This document shows, piece by piece, positions 1-8,880 of a stretch of 64,000 nucleotides of DNA; the first letter of the stretch is position 1; every line of letters starts with the position of its first letter. The stretch is from NCBI GenBank assembly GCA_963771005.1, contig CAVYRO010000008.1, forward strand, positions 558,001-622,000. The letters run 5' to 3'. A program made the translations under genes and the position numbers. Under the pieces are notes generated by a model. That model was given only the letters and a program-made list of their open reading frames with translations, ran no database searches and was not told where the DNA came from. This DNA comes from DASQZK01 sp963771005. Its GTDB lineage: Bacteria; Bacteroidota; Bacteroidia; Bacteroidales; GCA-2748055.

Positions 1-1023
1 TGCATAGCCCGCCAGTTCATAGAGGGCTGAGCTTGTTATTGCAGCCGCCGAGGCATCACGGGGTATGACCGGATAATCATCCGCATTGTATGCCCATTCG
101 GGTTTCAGTCCCTCATCCTTCACATTATAATCCCAGTAAGGGATCATATCCTCCGGCAGACCCGGGTAACCAATGATATAGTCGGCTATATGTTCTGCAA
201 AATCAAGGAATTTCCTGTCACCGGTATACCGGTAACAAACGGTGAAACCATAGAGACCCCAGGCCTGTCCCCGGGCCCATGATGATCTGTCGGTAAATCC
301 CTGGCAGGTGGCTTTATCCAGGACAGCCCCTGAGATGGTATCATAATCTACTACATGAAATGATGAATAATCGGGGCGATAGTGATTTTTCATTGTCGTG
401 AGGGCATGCTGAATGGCAATATCCCTGTAGCGGTTATTGCCGCTTAGTCTGCTTGCTTCGAAAAGAAGTTCGAGGTTCATCATATTGTCGATGATGACAG
501 GGTAGAACCATTTTGTTTTCCCGTCCCAGGCTTCCCTGTAGTCCCATGATTTGATGCATTTCGCAACCGCGTTGTATCTTTTGCACAGGGATTCGGCGGT
601 ATTGATGATCACCTTTTTGTAGTCTTCCCTGCCAGTCATCTTCAGACCATTCCCATAGCTGCAGTTGATCATGAAGCCGACATCATGGCTCCCGCTCCAA
701 TACTGGACTGTATCCAGGGTCTCTGTTCTTTTTTCCGCCTCATCACGCCATTTTTCATCACCGGTAAGCTCATACAGGTACCACAAACTTCCAGCGAAAA
801 AACCACTCGTCCATTCATAGATATCGGTTGTTTTCAAAGTTCCGTCAGGTTCCGTGGTCCGGGGAACCCTTGTCGGGTCAGGATCATCTTTCAGGGTGTT
901 TTCAAACTGCCCGAGAATGAATTGTTTTCTTTCGGGTGTAACCCGGCTTTTATCCCGGCTACATGATAATGACAGTAATGCGAGCGAGACTGCAGTCACC
1001 AGGATCTTACTATTATTTACCAT
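1..1023 (-). CDS. GH88 unsaturated glucuronyl hydrolase lipoprotein (3' end outside window)
   Basis: Predicted unsaturated glucuronyl hydrolase, which removes a 4,5-unsaturated uronic acid from the non-reducing end of oligosaccharides made by polysaccharide lyases. The reading frame is open from an ATG at 1023 to the window edge (341 codons; family members are usually 370-420, so only the C-terminus is missing). The N-terminus is a lipoprotein signal ending in LLSLSC. The motifs EWTSGFFAGSLWYLY, HDVGFMINCSYGNG, SWARGQAWGLYGF, MIPYWDYN and RDASAAAITSSALYELAGY are typical of GH88; the Asp of HDVGF is a conserved catalytic position in this family. The start lies 10 bp after the stop of the GH20 gene upstream, so the two are almost certainly co-transcribed. 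GH105 is a related alternative, but the HDVGF and SWARGQAWGLYG blocks fit GH88 better. Confidence 0.88.
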   Translation of the reverse strand, partial: MVNNSKILVTAVSLALLSLSCSRDKSRVTPERKQFILGQFENTLKDDPDPTRVPRTTEPDGTLKTTDIYEWTSGFFAGSLWYLYELTGDEKWRDEAEKRTETLDTVQYWSGSHDVGFMINCSYGNGLKMTGREDYKKVIINTAESLCKRYNAVAKCIKSWDYREAWDGKTKWFYPVIIDNMMNLELLFEASRLSGNNRYRDIAIQHALTTMKNHYRPDYSSFHVVDYDTISGAVLDKATCQGFTDRSSWARGQAWGLYGFTVCYRYTGDRKFLDFAEHIADYIIGYPGLPEDMIPYWDYNVKDEGLKPEWAYNADDYPVIPRDASAAAITSSALYELAGYA

Positions 1024-1033
1024 ACCAATGATC

Positions 1034-3241
1034 TTACTGTGGATTTTTAGTTCCGGTCCATTCCTTCCTTAACTTCTCCGTATATTCCTTCAGTTTTTCA
1101 AGATATCCTTCCATATCCAGTAATTGCTCATCATAAATAAGGAAGGACATGTCGGGCCTTCGGTTCGCGAAATGCCGGGCCCTGTCCTGACGGAAGAAAT
1201 ATTTTTTTTCCGGAGTTGACATCCCCTTGGGCAGCCTTGTTTCTTCCCATGTTGTCACCAGGTCGTTGAATACTTCCTTCCTTCTTTCAAGGCTGCTCCC
1301 GATGATATGCTGCGCCCTGTCCAATGCATCAAGCGATGCCTGGTAATCGACAAAACGATTCTGATGAGCGTCGGTTATCGCCCTCTCAAGTTTCGAAAGG
1401 TCAAGATAGGTGAGGCAGGTATGCCGGATAAGTTCAGCTTCGGTACGAAAGAGCTCAAAATCATATGGATGGCTGACACCGGTTTTTTTATTATTCCCGA
1501 TAATCTGCAATGCCCTGTTCATTTTAGCAAGTTCATCCCTCGACTCTTCAATCTTGTCTTTGTATTCCCTGTTCCAGTAAGGATCGTATTCCAGGGCATC
1601 ACCTCTCGGCAGATCAGGCATATGGGTTTTCCCGATATCGCCCCAGTGCCATACATTCCTTTCGAAAGTCCAGGCATAGTAGTAAGCGCCTTCGTTGAGA
1701 AGGTAAAAAAGCTCGTCCATATTCATGGAAGAGGGACCGTAATAATTTTTGAAGAATGATTCCTTAAATTCCTGCAGTGATGGCTGGCTGCCGCTCCAGG
1801 AGTACTCGGCCGAATTGACAAAGCTCATCATCCACATCTGGTTATGAAGATCATCGTCGTCCCAGGATGTATTGATCATTCCGTCATAATTACCTGAAAC
1901 GGCAGCCGAAGAAACAAAGCGATATGATTTTTCAAGGGCTCCCATCTTATGACTGGCAATATCCTGGCCGCGCTCGAACATATAGGGGACCATAAGGGGT
2001 ACCACGCCGGGATTTGGATCGTAGGCAAAAACTTTGTATCCTTCTTCCGTGGCCTGTTGCACATATTTGAAACCCGGTGTTTCATAATGATAACTTTCAG
2101 TCATTACAAGGCCTTTTACAGGCTTGATGTCTTTGGCGGGTGAAGGACCCTGGGTCCAGGACATCGGGGCTTCCCAGGCCATTACCTTCCTGCCCTTACC
2201 CTGCAGGTATTTTGCACATTTATTGATGAACAGCTGGTATAGACCCTTCTCCCCTATCTCCTTCGCCTTAAGGTTGCACTCGGGACCGGCACCGAGTTCA
2301 TACGTCTCATCCGAGCCGATGTGAATGTATTCCGAACCCGGCGTGGCCTTTATGGCATCATCCCATAAATCGAAAAGCAGGTCATAACTTCCTTCCTTAA
2401 GCGGGCAGAATTCCCAGTTGGAGGCGGGAACTTCCCTCAGCTCATTGAATTGAGGCCATTTTAAAATGAAACTTACATGGCCCAGGCCCTGTACCAAAGG
2501 CACGAGCTGGATATGATAATTTCCGGCATACCGGGTAAATTCCTGCATTTCGTCCATAGTGAAAGCTCCCGGGGCTCCGATTTCCGGATGGCTGGGATAC
2601 GCAAATTTATCCTCCCACTCCCAAACCAGGATATTGATCTTATACCTTGAAAGGTCCTTAATGAAACTCTTCACGTACGATGCCTTATCCTGGTGATGTT
2701 TTGTATCATAATGAACTGCACGTTCTTTGATATCGGGCCAGTCGGTGATCTGCAGGCCCGGGATATCAAAACCGCCGGGGTTTTTCCGGATCAATTGGAT
2801 GAAGGTTTGTGTTCCGAAAAACAGTCCCGTTTCACCCGGAGAGGTAATCACCGTTTCGGCATCGCCTGTTGTGAGCCTGTAGCCTTGTTCACCGAGTGTC
2901 TCGGGCGCTCCCGAATGTGTCAGAACAAGTGATCGCTCGCCTTTGGCACTGCCTACCACGGCATCAATATTCCATTCCTTCTTAAGGTCCGCAGCCAGTT
3001 CCTCAGCGGCGAAGCGGTCTGCATCTGAGGATTTTGTATCAAGTACTATGGTAAGTTTCCCGTTGAAGATAAACTCCGGCCCACCGGTCACCACTTCCTG
3101 CGGATAGGGAATGACCGAAATCCCGAGTGATGAAAGCTCAGTGCCGGGGGCACACAAGGTAAGATTCAGGGCAAAAAATACCAGGAAGAGGGTTGCATAA
3201 AAAGAGTGGATATGGTTTCCAAATCTCTTCCGGTTTTTCAT
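1034..3241 (-). CDS. GH20-family beta-N-acetylhexosaminidase-like lipoprotein
   Basis: 735-residue exported protein of the GH20 hexosaminidase family, expected to release terminal beta-GlcNAc or beta-GalNAc. The signal peptide ends in a lipobox (LTLC, Cys about residue 30). Residues about 40-165 look like the GH20 N-terminal alpha/beta domain and about 170-500 the TIM barrel; HIGSDE at about 307-312 carries the Asp-Glu catalytic pair of the family (usual form HxGxDE). A further 200-residue helical C-terminal region follows, as in the long GH20-like proteins of Bacteroidota. The gene sits between agaY (53 bp upstream) and the GH88 gene (10 bp downstream), so a role in freeing GalNAc or GlcNAc from oligosaccharides whose uronate is removed by GH88 is likely. 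Substrate specificity cannot be read from sequence. Confidence 0.85.
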   Translation of the reverse strand: MKNRKRFGNHIHSFYATLFLVFFALNLTLCAPGTELSSLGISVIPYPQEVVTGGPEFIFNGKLTIVLDTKSSDADRFAAEELAADLKKEWNIDAVVGSAKGERSLVLTHSGAPETLGEQGYRLTTGDAETVITSPGETGLFFGTQTFIQLIRKNPGGFDIPGLQITDWPDIKERAVHYDTKHHQDKASYVKSFIKDLSRYKINILVWEWEDKFAYPSHPEIGAPGAFTMDEMQEFTRYAGNYHIQLVPLVQGLGHVSFILKWPQFNELREVPASNWEFCPLKEGSYDLLFDLWDDAIKATPGSEYIHIGSDETYELGAGPECNLKAKEIGEKGLYQLFINKCAKYLQGKGRKVMAWEAPMSWTQGPSPAKDIKPVKGLVMTESYHYETPGFKYVQQATEEGYKVFAYDPNPGVVPLMVPYMFERGQDIASHKMGALEKSYRFVSSAAVSGNYDGMINTSWDDDDLHNQMWMMSFVNSAEYSWSGSQPSLQEFKESFFKNYYGPSSMNMDELFYLLNEGAYYYAWTFERNVWHWGDIGKTHMPDLPRGDALEYDPYWNREYKDKIEESRDELAKMNRALQIIGNNKKTGVSHPYDFELFRTEAELIRHTCLTYLDLSKLERAITDAHQNRFVDYQASLDALDRAQHIIGSSLERRKEVFNDLVTTWEETRLPKGMSTPEKKYFFRQDRARHFANRRPDMSFLIYDEQLLDMEGYLEKLKEYTEKLRKEWTGTKNPQ

Positions 3242-3294
3242 TCCGGGATGTTTTCTTTTTTTGTCATAATGATTTCCCTTCCTTGACCGGGTAA

Positions 3295-4119
3295 TTAATA
3301 TATTTTATTCACTACCTTTAATTTTTCCGTAACCAGTCCGGTCACAGCCTGCGTGGCCGTGGGAAAAACCTTTCTTAAATCGATTTCAGTTTCGTTGGCA
3401 AGTTTGGCTTTAAGCGTTTTTACGAAAATATTTTTTATCTCCGTCGCGAGATTGATCTTCCGGATCCCCCGGTCAATAGCCTCTTTCAATGCCGGGTGCG
3501 GAACCCCTGAACCACCGTGTAAAACGAGTGAGGCGGGGGTAATTTCATGGATCCGGGATAATCTTTCCAGGTCAAGCTTTGGCTCCTCCCGGTAGAATCC
3601 GTGTGAGGTACCGATAGCCACTGCCAGGGCATCCACTCCGGTTTCCACTACAAACCGTTTTGCCTCTTCAGGTTCAGTAAAACCTAATTTTTCAGTCGAC
3701 TGTCCAAGCTTGGCGACATACCCGAGTTCAGCTTCTACACAGGCATTGTAGCGTTTCGCCAATTCGACGACCTTCCTAGTAATCTTAATATTTTCCTCAA
3801 ATGGTTTTTCGCTGGCATCGATCATGACGGAATCGAAACCCGCATCAAGGCAGGCGGCAGCCAGCTCATATGAGTCCCCGTGATCGAGATGTATCCATGC
3901 CCGGACTCCATGCAGATCAATGGCTGCTTTCGCCATCCTGAAAGCCACCGGAAGACCCATATATTCGATAGAACTGCGGGTGAGCTGGAGAATGAGCGGC
4001 AGCCCTGTATTTTCTGCAGCGTTAAGGACACCCTGAAGCGTCTCGAAATTGTAAAAATTTGTGGCAAGGAGGGCAGCATTGTCTCTCCGGAGTTCCTGGT
4101 ACTTTTCCTGTAATGTCAT
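3295..4119 (-). CDS. agaY: Class II ketose-bisphosphate aldolase, tagatose-bisphosphate type
   Basis: 274-residue cytosolic class II aldolase, predicted to split tagatose-1,6-bisphosphate into dihydroxyacetone phosphate and glyceraldehyde-3-phosphate. Zinc and catalytic residues are visible: HLDHG (Asp79, His80), EAELG (Glu131), TSHG (His173) and HGGSG (His201). Length agrees with GatY/KbaY/AgaY (about 285). The next gene upstream encodes the AgaZ/KbaZ-like partner (54 bp gap), and agaS precedes that, which favours tagatose-bisphosphate over fructose-bisphosphate as substrate. Assignment to AgaY rather than GatY rests on this context, so the symbol is an inference. Confidence 0.85.
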   Translation of the reverse strand: MTLQEKYQELRRDNAALLATNFYNFETLQGVLNAAENTGLPLILQLTRSSIEYMGLPVAFRMAKAAIDLHGVRAWIHLDHGDSYELAAACLDAGFDSVMIDASEKPFEENIKITRKVVELAKRYNACVEAELGYVAKLGQSTEKLGFTEPEEAKRFVVETGVDALAVAIGTSHGFYREEPKLDLERLSRIHEITPASLVLHGGSGVPHPALKEAIDRGIRKINLATEIKNIFVKTLKAKLANETEIDLRKVFPTATQAVTGLVTEKLKVVNKIY

Positions 4120-4173
4120 TTTAAACGGTTAAGTGTAACTACCGGGGAATGTTCCCGGAAGCATACTGTTTCT

Positions 4174-5493
4174 TTATCTTCCTGATAAACCGCAAGCCCT
4201 GGCATAGATCCCGGCAACTTTCCGGATATAATGACTGGCCAGGTCGGCGGGTGCAGCAATGAGCCTGCCCTCAGATACCGCCTGGAACTGAACAGGCATG
4301 AACTGGCTCAGCAAAGAAAGCGGGATCTCCCTTTTTTCGAGATTCCCGAATAATTTATTCTTCGCTGCGGCAGGTGCTTCCATGGGCCAGTAGTACCTCG
4401 AACGATCCGAAAAACTGTATTTTCGTTTAAAGGCCTGTTCTCCGGCATTGCCTGGGTAATACTTTTTCCAGTATTTCGGCTCGGACATCATAGACTTCTC
4501 CAAAACCTCCTTCAGCAGTGAACGATCCGGGTTCTCCTTCCCAAGCAGTTCGGTTTCCATAGCCTCCAGAGCAAAAAGAGCTTCCCTCAGTGCAAATGTA
4601 AGCCAGGGTCCCACTTTCAGGATACAAAAATGATCCTCAACCAATGATTTCAGCGCCGATTCGGTTTGATAATCGGTGGAATGTGCCTCAAATACCAGGT
4701 GGTCGTATGGTGACAGTATATTGCTTAGGCCGGCAGCCTTTTCTCTTCTATAGGGAAAGACTTTATTATCACCGTATTCGACACCCGGTTGAACAACTAC
4801 ACCTACCACTCTCTCCCAGGCACCGTCAAGTCCCCTGTCATGGAAATTTTTGCGGGTAACTTCAATTGTTTTTACGGCATCCTCCGGATTTGTCGGAATA
4901 ATTTCTTCACCAGCTTCCTGTGCTCCGCCGGGAACAGGTACTTCGGTCCCTATGATATATACGGGTTTGTCAGCCGTATGGCAATATGTGGCCCAGGTCT
5001 CTTCGGCAATGCTGCAAAGATCGGCCGCACGGCTTGCCACAATACTGTCGGCCAATGGTTTTGAACGGTCACCCTTGTCATCGGCGCAAAACATGCTGGT
5101 ATCGAGATGGATCTTTTGATAACCGGCCCTGACGTAATCCGCGATCAGTGTCCGGGCATTAGACATTGCTTCGGAAGCGGAAAGGGCCTGCCATGCATTG
5201 GGACCGAGGTGGTCGCCTCCGAGAAGGATCTTCTCCCGGGGAAAGCCGGCGCTTTTTGCAAGACTGTGAACAAACTGCACAAAGGCTGCAGGATTCATAC
5301 CTGTATATCCCCCGAACTGATCTACCTGGTTTGATGTTGACTCGATCAGGATCATCGAACCATCATCGGCCGCCTGCATAAAACATGCTTCAAGAACTTC
5401 AGGATTAGCTGAGCAAACCGAATATATCCCTTTCCCCTTTCCCTCTTTGTTTTTGGTAAGCAGATCAAGGAATATATCTCTGGCAGATATCAT
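4174..5493 (-). CDS. agaZ: AgaZ/KbaZ/GatZ-family protein (tagatose-phosphate pathway)
   Basis: 439-residue member of the GatZ/KbaZ/AgaZ family. The N-terminus with GIYSVCSANPEVLEACF, LIESTSNQVDQFGGYTGMNP and ILLGGDHLGPNAWQ is diagnostic, as are HLDTSMFCADD and IIGTEVPVPGGA. In enteric bacteria GatZ and KbaZ act as subunits needed for full activity and stability of the tagatose-bisphosphate aldolase; comparative studies have also proposed a tagatose-6-phosphate kinase role for AgaZ. Full length, in operon with agaS (120 bp upstream) and agaY (54 bp downstream). Cytosolic, with no signal peptide. Whether it is a kinase or an aldolase subunit cannot be settled from sequence. Confidence 0.88.
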   Translation of the reverse strand: MISARDIFLDLLTKNKEGKGKGIYSVCSANPEVLEACFMQAADDGSMILIESTSNQVDQFGGYTGMNPAAFVQFVHSLAKSAGFPREKILLGGDHLGPNAWQALSASEAMSNARTLIADYVRAGYQKIHLDTSMFCADDKGDRSKPLADSIVASRAADLCSIAEETWATYCHTADKPVYIIGTEVPVPGGAQEAGEEIIPTNPEDAVKTIEVTRKNFHDRGLDGAWERVVGVVVQPGVEYGDNKVFPYRREKAAGLSNILSPYDHLVFEAHSTDYQTESALKSLVEDHFCILKVGPWLTFALREALFALEAMETELLGKENPDRSLLKEVLEKSMMSEPKYWKKYYPGNAGEQAFKRKYSFSDRSRYYWPMEAPAAAKNKLFGNLEKREIPLSLLSQFMPVQFQAVSEGRLIAAPADLASHYIRKVAGIYARACGLSGR

Positions 5494-5613
5494 AAAAAAA
5501 ATCTTTTCATTCGTTTTGAAGCGGCTTACCGGAGGTTTTCCTGTAATACTATTTAATTTATGAAAGGCAATTTTGCAATGTACCCACCCAGGTGCCGGGC
5601 AGTAAAGTGCGGA

Positions 5614-6807
5614 TCAGATATCGGACGAGATTTTATCCGCAGGGTCCACAGCATATATTTTTACGCCCTGCACCACCCGGGTTATCGCACCGCCTTTGGA
5701 AGGTGAATCCGGAGACAATCCCAGATTCAGGGATTTAAAAAAGCCGATGATCTGGGCGGGGAGAATATAAATAACAGGAAGGAATTCTTCCGGAATTTCA
5801 TTCAAACCTTCAGGAAGCTGAATGGGAAAATCGATCCTGAGTGCTTTAGCATCGTAACCATCACCAATGGCAATTGTTTTTGCCCCGGTATCCGTTTTAA
5901 TCACAGAGCGGATCAGATCAAGTTCGTATTGCATTGCATGCAGATTGTTGGACAGAAGGTAACAGATCAGGGTTGAACGGTTGACTACGGCTTTCGGCCC
6001 ATGACGGAAGCCGAGAAAAGAGTCGAACTTGCATATTACTTTGCCGTCAGATAGTTCCTGTACCTTCAGGTGAGATTCATGGGCAGTGCCATACAAAGAG
6101 CCCGATCCGAGGAATACCACCCGCTCGAAATCCATCTCTGATATCTTTTTCAATACAGGCAGGTTCTTATCCAGAATGACCCTGCCAAACGTCTGCAATT
6201 TCCGGAGGACCGGCAGCATAGTGTCGATTTTGTTAATGTTCAGGATCAGCAAAGCCGCGAGCAGCATCGATGTAAACGAACTTGTCATTGCAAGTGATCT
6301 GTCGTTCGTCTCGTCCGGAAGAATGAAAACATAGGAATTATCACTGTTTGTCTTGCGCGCCAGTTCCCCGTCTTTATTGCAGGTAATGATCAGGTTGTAT
6401 AAGTTATTGCAATACTTTTCCGCCAGTTCCACAGTTGCGAGACTTTCCGGACTGTCACCCGAACGGGCAAATGAAATAAGGAGCGTGGGTCTGTCGTAAA
6501 TGAAATAATCTGCCGGATGGGTTATTATATCCGTGGTAGCAATGGCCCGAACCGGAATGCCCAGCTGTTTTTGATAGACGCCCATGAGCGCCTCCCCTAT
6601 GAAAGCGGATGTTCCGGCCCCGGAGAGTATGATCAAAGGGCAGTCTTCTTTCAAAAACTTAGCTATAAAATCCGATATTCTGCTCTTTTCATTGCGAAGT
6701 AAGGAGTAGGTCTCAATCCATAAATCGGGCTGACTGCTGATTTCTTTCGCGGTATATATACCTCCGTTCGTTTCCAAATCCTTTCTGTCGAAACCTAAGT
6801 AGTTCAT
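5614..6807 (-). CDS. agaS: AgaS, SIS-domain galactosamine-6-phosphate deaminase/isomerase
   Basis: 397-residue cytosolic protein with two SIS (sugar isomerase) domains. Typical blocks are LIILSGAGTSAFIGEAL, LLISFARSGDSPESLATVELAEK, VFLGSGSLYGTAHESHLKVQELSDGKV and DSFLGFRHGPKAVVNRSTL. These match AgaS, which converts galactosamine-6-phosphate to tagatose-6-phosphate and ammonia in the N-acetylgalactosamine pathway. It is the first gene of the minus-strand operon agaS-agaZ-agaY-GH20-GH88. A promoter matching the Bacteroidota consensus lies 40-70 bp upstream of the ATG at 6807. The gene thus links sugar release by the two hydrolases to central metabolism. Confidence 0.9.
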   Translation of the reverse strand: MNYLGFDRKDLETNGGIYTAKEISSQPDLWIETYSLLRNEKSRISDFIAKFLKEDCPLIILSGAGTSAFIGEALMGVYQKQLGIPVRAIATTDIITHPADYFIYDRPTLLISFARSGDSPESLATVELAEKYCNNLYNLIITCNKDGELARKTNSDNSYVFILPDETNDRSLAMTSSFTSMLLAALLILNINKIDTMLPVLRKLQTFGRVILDKNLPVLKKISEMDFERVVFLGSGSLYGTAHESHLKVQELSDGKVICKFDSFLGFRHGPKAVVNRSTLICYLLSNNLHAMQYELDLIRSVIKTDTGAKTIAIGDGYDAKALRIDFPIQLPEGLNEIPEEFLPVIYILPAQIIGFFKSLNLGLSPDSPSKGGAITRVVQGVKIYAVDPADKISSDI

Positions 6808-6846
6808 TTAAGGGTAGATTTATTTTATAAAAAGTTTATTTCAATA

Positions 6847-6877
6847 CAAATATATAAATTTTCATTTGCTTTCCAAA
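6847..6877 (-). promoter_or_regulatory. Bacteroidota-type promoter of the agaS operon
   Basis: Read on the minus strand, TTTG (6874-6877), exactly 19 bases, then TATATTTG (6847-6854). This is a perfect match to the TTTG / TAnnTTTG promoter of Bacteroidota with normal spacing. It predicts transcription starting near 6840, about 30 nt before the agaS ATG. Its position directly in front of the first gene of the operon supports it. Confidence 0.75.
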
Positions 6878-7234
6878 AATAAAATTTAATGTTTCGCAAC
6901 GTTATTTATATTAAAATCATTCCAAATTACAATAATAATATAATGCAAATATTCTATTTCCATTTTTAAGCGGAACTTTTTATTATATACCTATTTGAAA
7001 GGAACTTATAAAAGTTTTTTCTGAGATTTGGAATAATTTTGTGTTGTAAAACATATACGATATGTGAATAACCAATTTCCAAATTTATAGGTCAATAAGT
7101 TGAATCCTCTTTTAAAACATCTGGAAATAAATTTCGGTTCCTTTTTTTTTCTAAATAAAGTACGACTTCAGCATGGATTTGCTTTTGTTTTAAAAAGCCT
7201 GCTTTCATGAATATGGAAGGAAAATGGATGGTTT
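6878..7234. other. AT-rich intergenic region, no gene
   Basis: About 360 bp of strongly AT-rich DNA between the agaS promoter and the convergent-side end of the esterase gene. Apart from runs of A and T no coding frame, hairpin or repeat of the families found elsewhere in the window was recognised. It may hold operator sites for agaS, but none could be defined. Confidence 0.5.
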
Positions 7235-8764
7235 TTACTTCCGGGTGCGGTTATATGTTAAACCGGGCCAGTCGTCTGTACGGAAGGGGGAGGCGGGAAG
7301 GTGCACGTATGCACCCCACGAATTGTACAGGTTCGCATCTCCGGGATAATTCGCCCAGGCATATCTTACGGCTACGGGGGAAGAAATATTATCATTCCAA
7401 ACGATAATGACATTGTCCCTGATCTCTGCACGGGCTTTCACAAATTTCCTGTCAGCCCCTGCTATTACGAACCCATCCGGTGGTTTTCCGCCGGTAACCA
7501 GGCCGCTTCCCGTTTCACCGAAGCTGAGATAACATTTTCCATCCTTGATCAGTAAAGAACGAAATTCCGGGCCTGAACCGATGACATCCTGTGTATAAAC
7601 CATCTCTTCGGCTGCCAGCGAAAGCCGGCGTCCGACTTCCTGTTTGTTTTTCGGATGAATATCGGCCGAATCTCCTATGTCAATAGCCACAGCCATTGCG
7701 GTATTCGATATGGAAAGTGCCATACTCTGCGCCTCCCGGAGTTCAGGAAATACTTGTGGTTCAAAATGATACCCGGCCAATTGTACGAAAAGAAAAGGAA
7801 ATTCGCCCTGATTCCAGGCCTTTCTCCAGCTTTCGATCATGACAGGAAAGAGATGCCGGTACTGGTAAGCCCTATAGGCATTCGATTCGCCCTGGTACCA
7901 GGTCACTCCGCGGATACCGAAGGGTACAATGGGTGCTATCATGCCATTGAACAACACCGAAGGCTGGTTAAAATACAAAGGCATTTCTTGCTTGTTTTTC
8001 CGGGCCGTTTCGGCATCCTTAAGGTATTTCGCGTATTCACCCCTTAACCATTCTTCATCATCATTGTACCCGGGCCAGTCCGTCAGGATATCATCCAGTT
8101 CAGGGTCGGAGGCAAGTGCCTCATGCGGTGTCCATGCCTCGGCGGTTGTTCCTCCCCATGAAACGCTGATAAGCCCAATGGGAACTTGCATATTGGCGTA
8201 GAGATCCCTGCCAAAAAAATAACCCACTGCCGTGAGCTGACCTGCCGTGGAAGGGGAACAGATCGTCCATGTATTTAGCCATGCATGTTCCGGATCACTC
8301 ACGGGGGATACATCCGGAATGGGTTCGGAAGCCTTATTGCTCTTCACCTGGAAATAGCGAATATCCGGAAAATCCGCATTGGCGATCTCCTCCTTCGCAT
8401 TCAGGCTGTGCCTTAGTTCAAAGGCCATATTCGATTGACCCGAGCAAACCCAGACCTCTCCGACCAGGACATTTTTGAATATGATATCATTGGTGCCAGA
8501 GATCTTTAATTCGAAAGGACCGCCCGTATCGAGAGGTCCCAGGTACATCTTCCACCGCCCGTCATTACCGGCAATTGTCACACCGGAATGCCCCCCGAGC
8601 GAGGCTGTCACTTTTTCACCCGGATCTGCCTTTCCCCATACAGGGACCTTCATATCCCGCTGTAAAACCATGTTATCCCCGAAGATCTTTGGAAGTTTTA
8701 CCGCTGCATCAACGGTTGCGCAGGCTGAAAAGAAAAGAAGCAGGAAAAAGAGCGGGTATTTCAT
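7235..8764 (-). CDS. Secreted sialate O-acetylesterase (SGNH family)
   Basis: Predicted 9-O-acetylesterase that removes acetyl groups from sialic acids or other acetylated glycans. The GQSNM block carries the nucleophile Ser of the family and GDSADIHPKNK carries the Asp-x-x-His pair; ISVSWGGTTAEAWTP and GVTWYQGESNAYRAY are also characteristic. An N-terminal beta-sandwich (about 30-110) precedes the SGNH domain, as in other members. The start at 8764 (MKYPLFFLLLFFSACA) is preferred because it begins directly with a lipoprotein-like signal peptide; an in-frame ATG 33 bp upstream would put extra charged residues in front. Alone on its strand segment, about 70 bp before the agaS-proximal gap. Consistent with sialylated glycans being a target of the locus. 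Confidence 0.87.
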   Translation of the reverse strand: MKYPLFFLLLFFSACATVDAAVKLPKIFGDNMVLQRDMKVPVWGKADPGEKVTASLGGHSGVTIAGNDGRWKMYLGPLDTGGPFELKISGTNDIIFKNVLVGEVWVCSGQSNMAFELRHSLNAKEEIANADFPDIRYFQVKSNKASEPIPDVSPVSDPEHAWLNTWTICSPSTAGQLTAVGYFFGRDLYANMQVPIGLISVSWGGTTAEAWTPHEALASDPELDDILTDWPGYNDDEEWLRGEYAKYLKDAETARKNKQEMPLYFNQPSVLFNGMIAPIVPFGIRGVTWYQGESNAYRAYQYRHLFPVMIESWRKAWNQGEFPFLFVQLAGYHFEPQVFPELREAQSMALSISNTAMAVAIDIGDSADIHPKNKQEVGRRLSLAAEEMVYTQDVIGSGPEFRSLLIKDGKCYLSFGETGSGLVTGGKPPDGFVIAGADRKFVKARAEIRDNVIIVWNDNISSPVAVRYAWANYPGDANLYNSWGAYVHLPASPFRTDDWPGLTYNRTRK

Positions 8765-8880
8765 TAATTTTGATTTTAAAGGTATAATGGAACCCACCTG
8801 ATCGATTATTATAAAGTAACCTTTGCGTGGTCAACGATCATGTGGGTTTCACATTTCTGAAATTTGTCACACAAATATAC

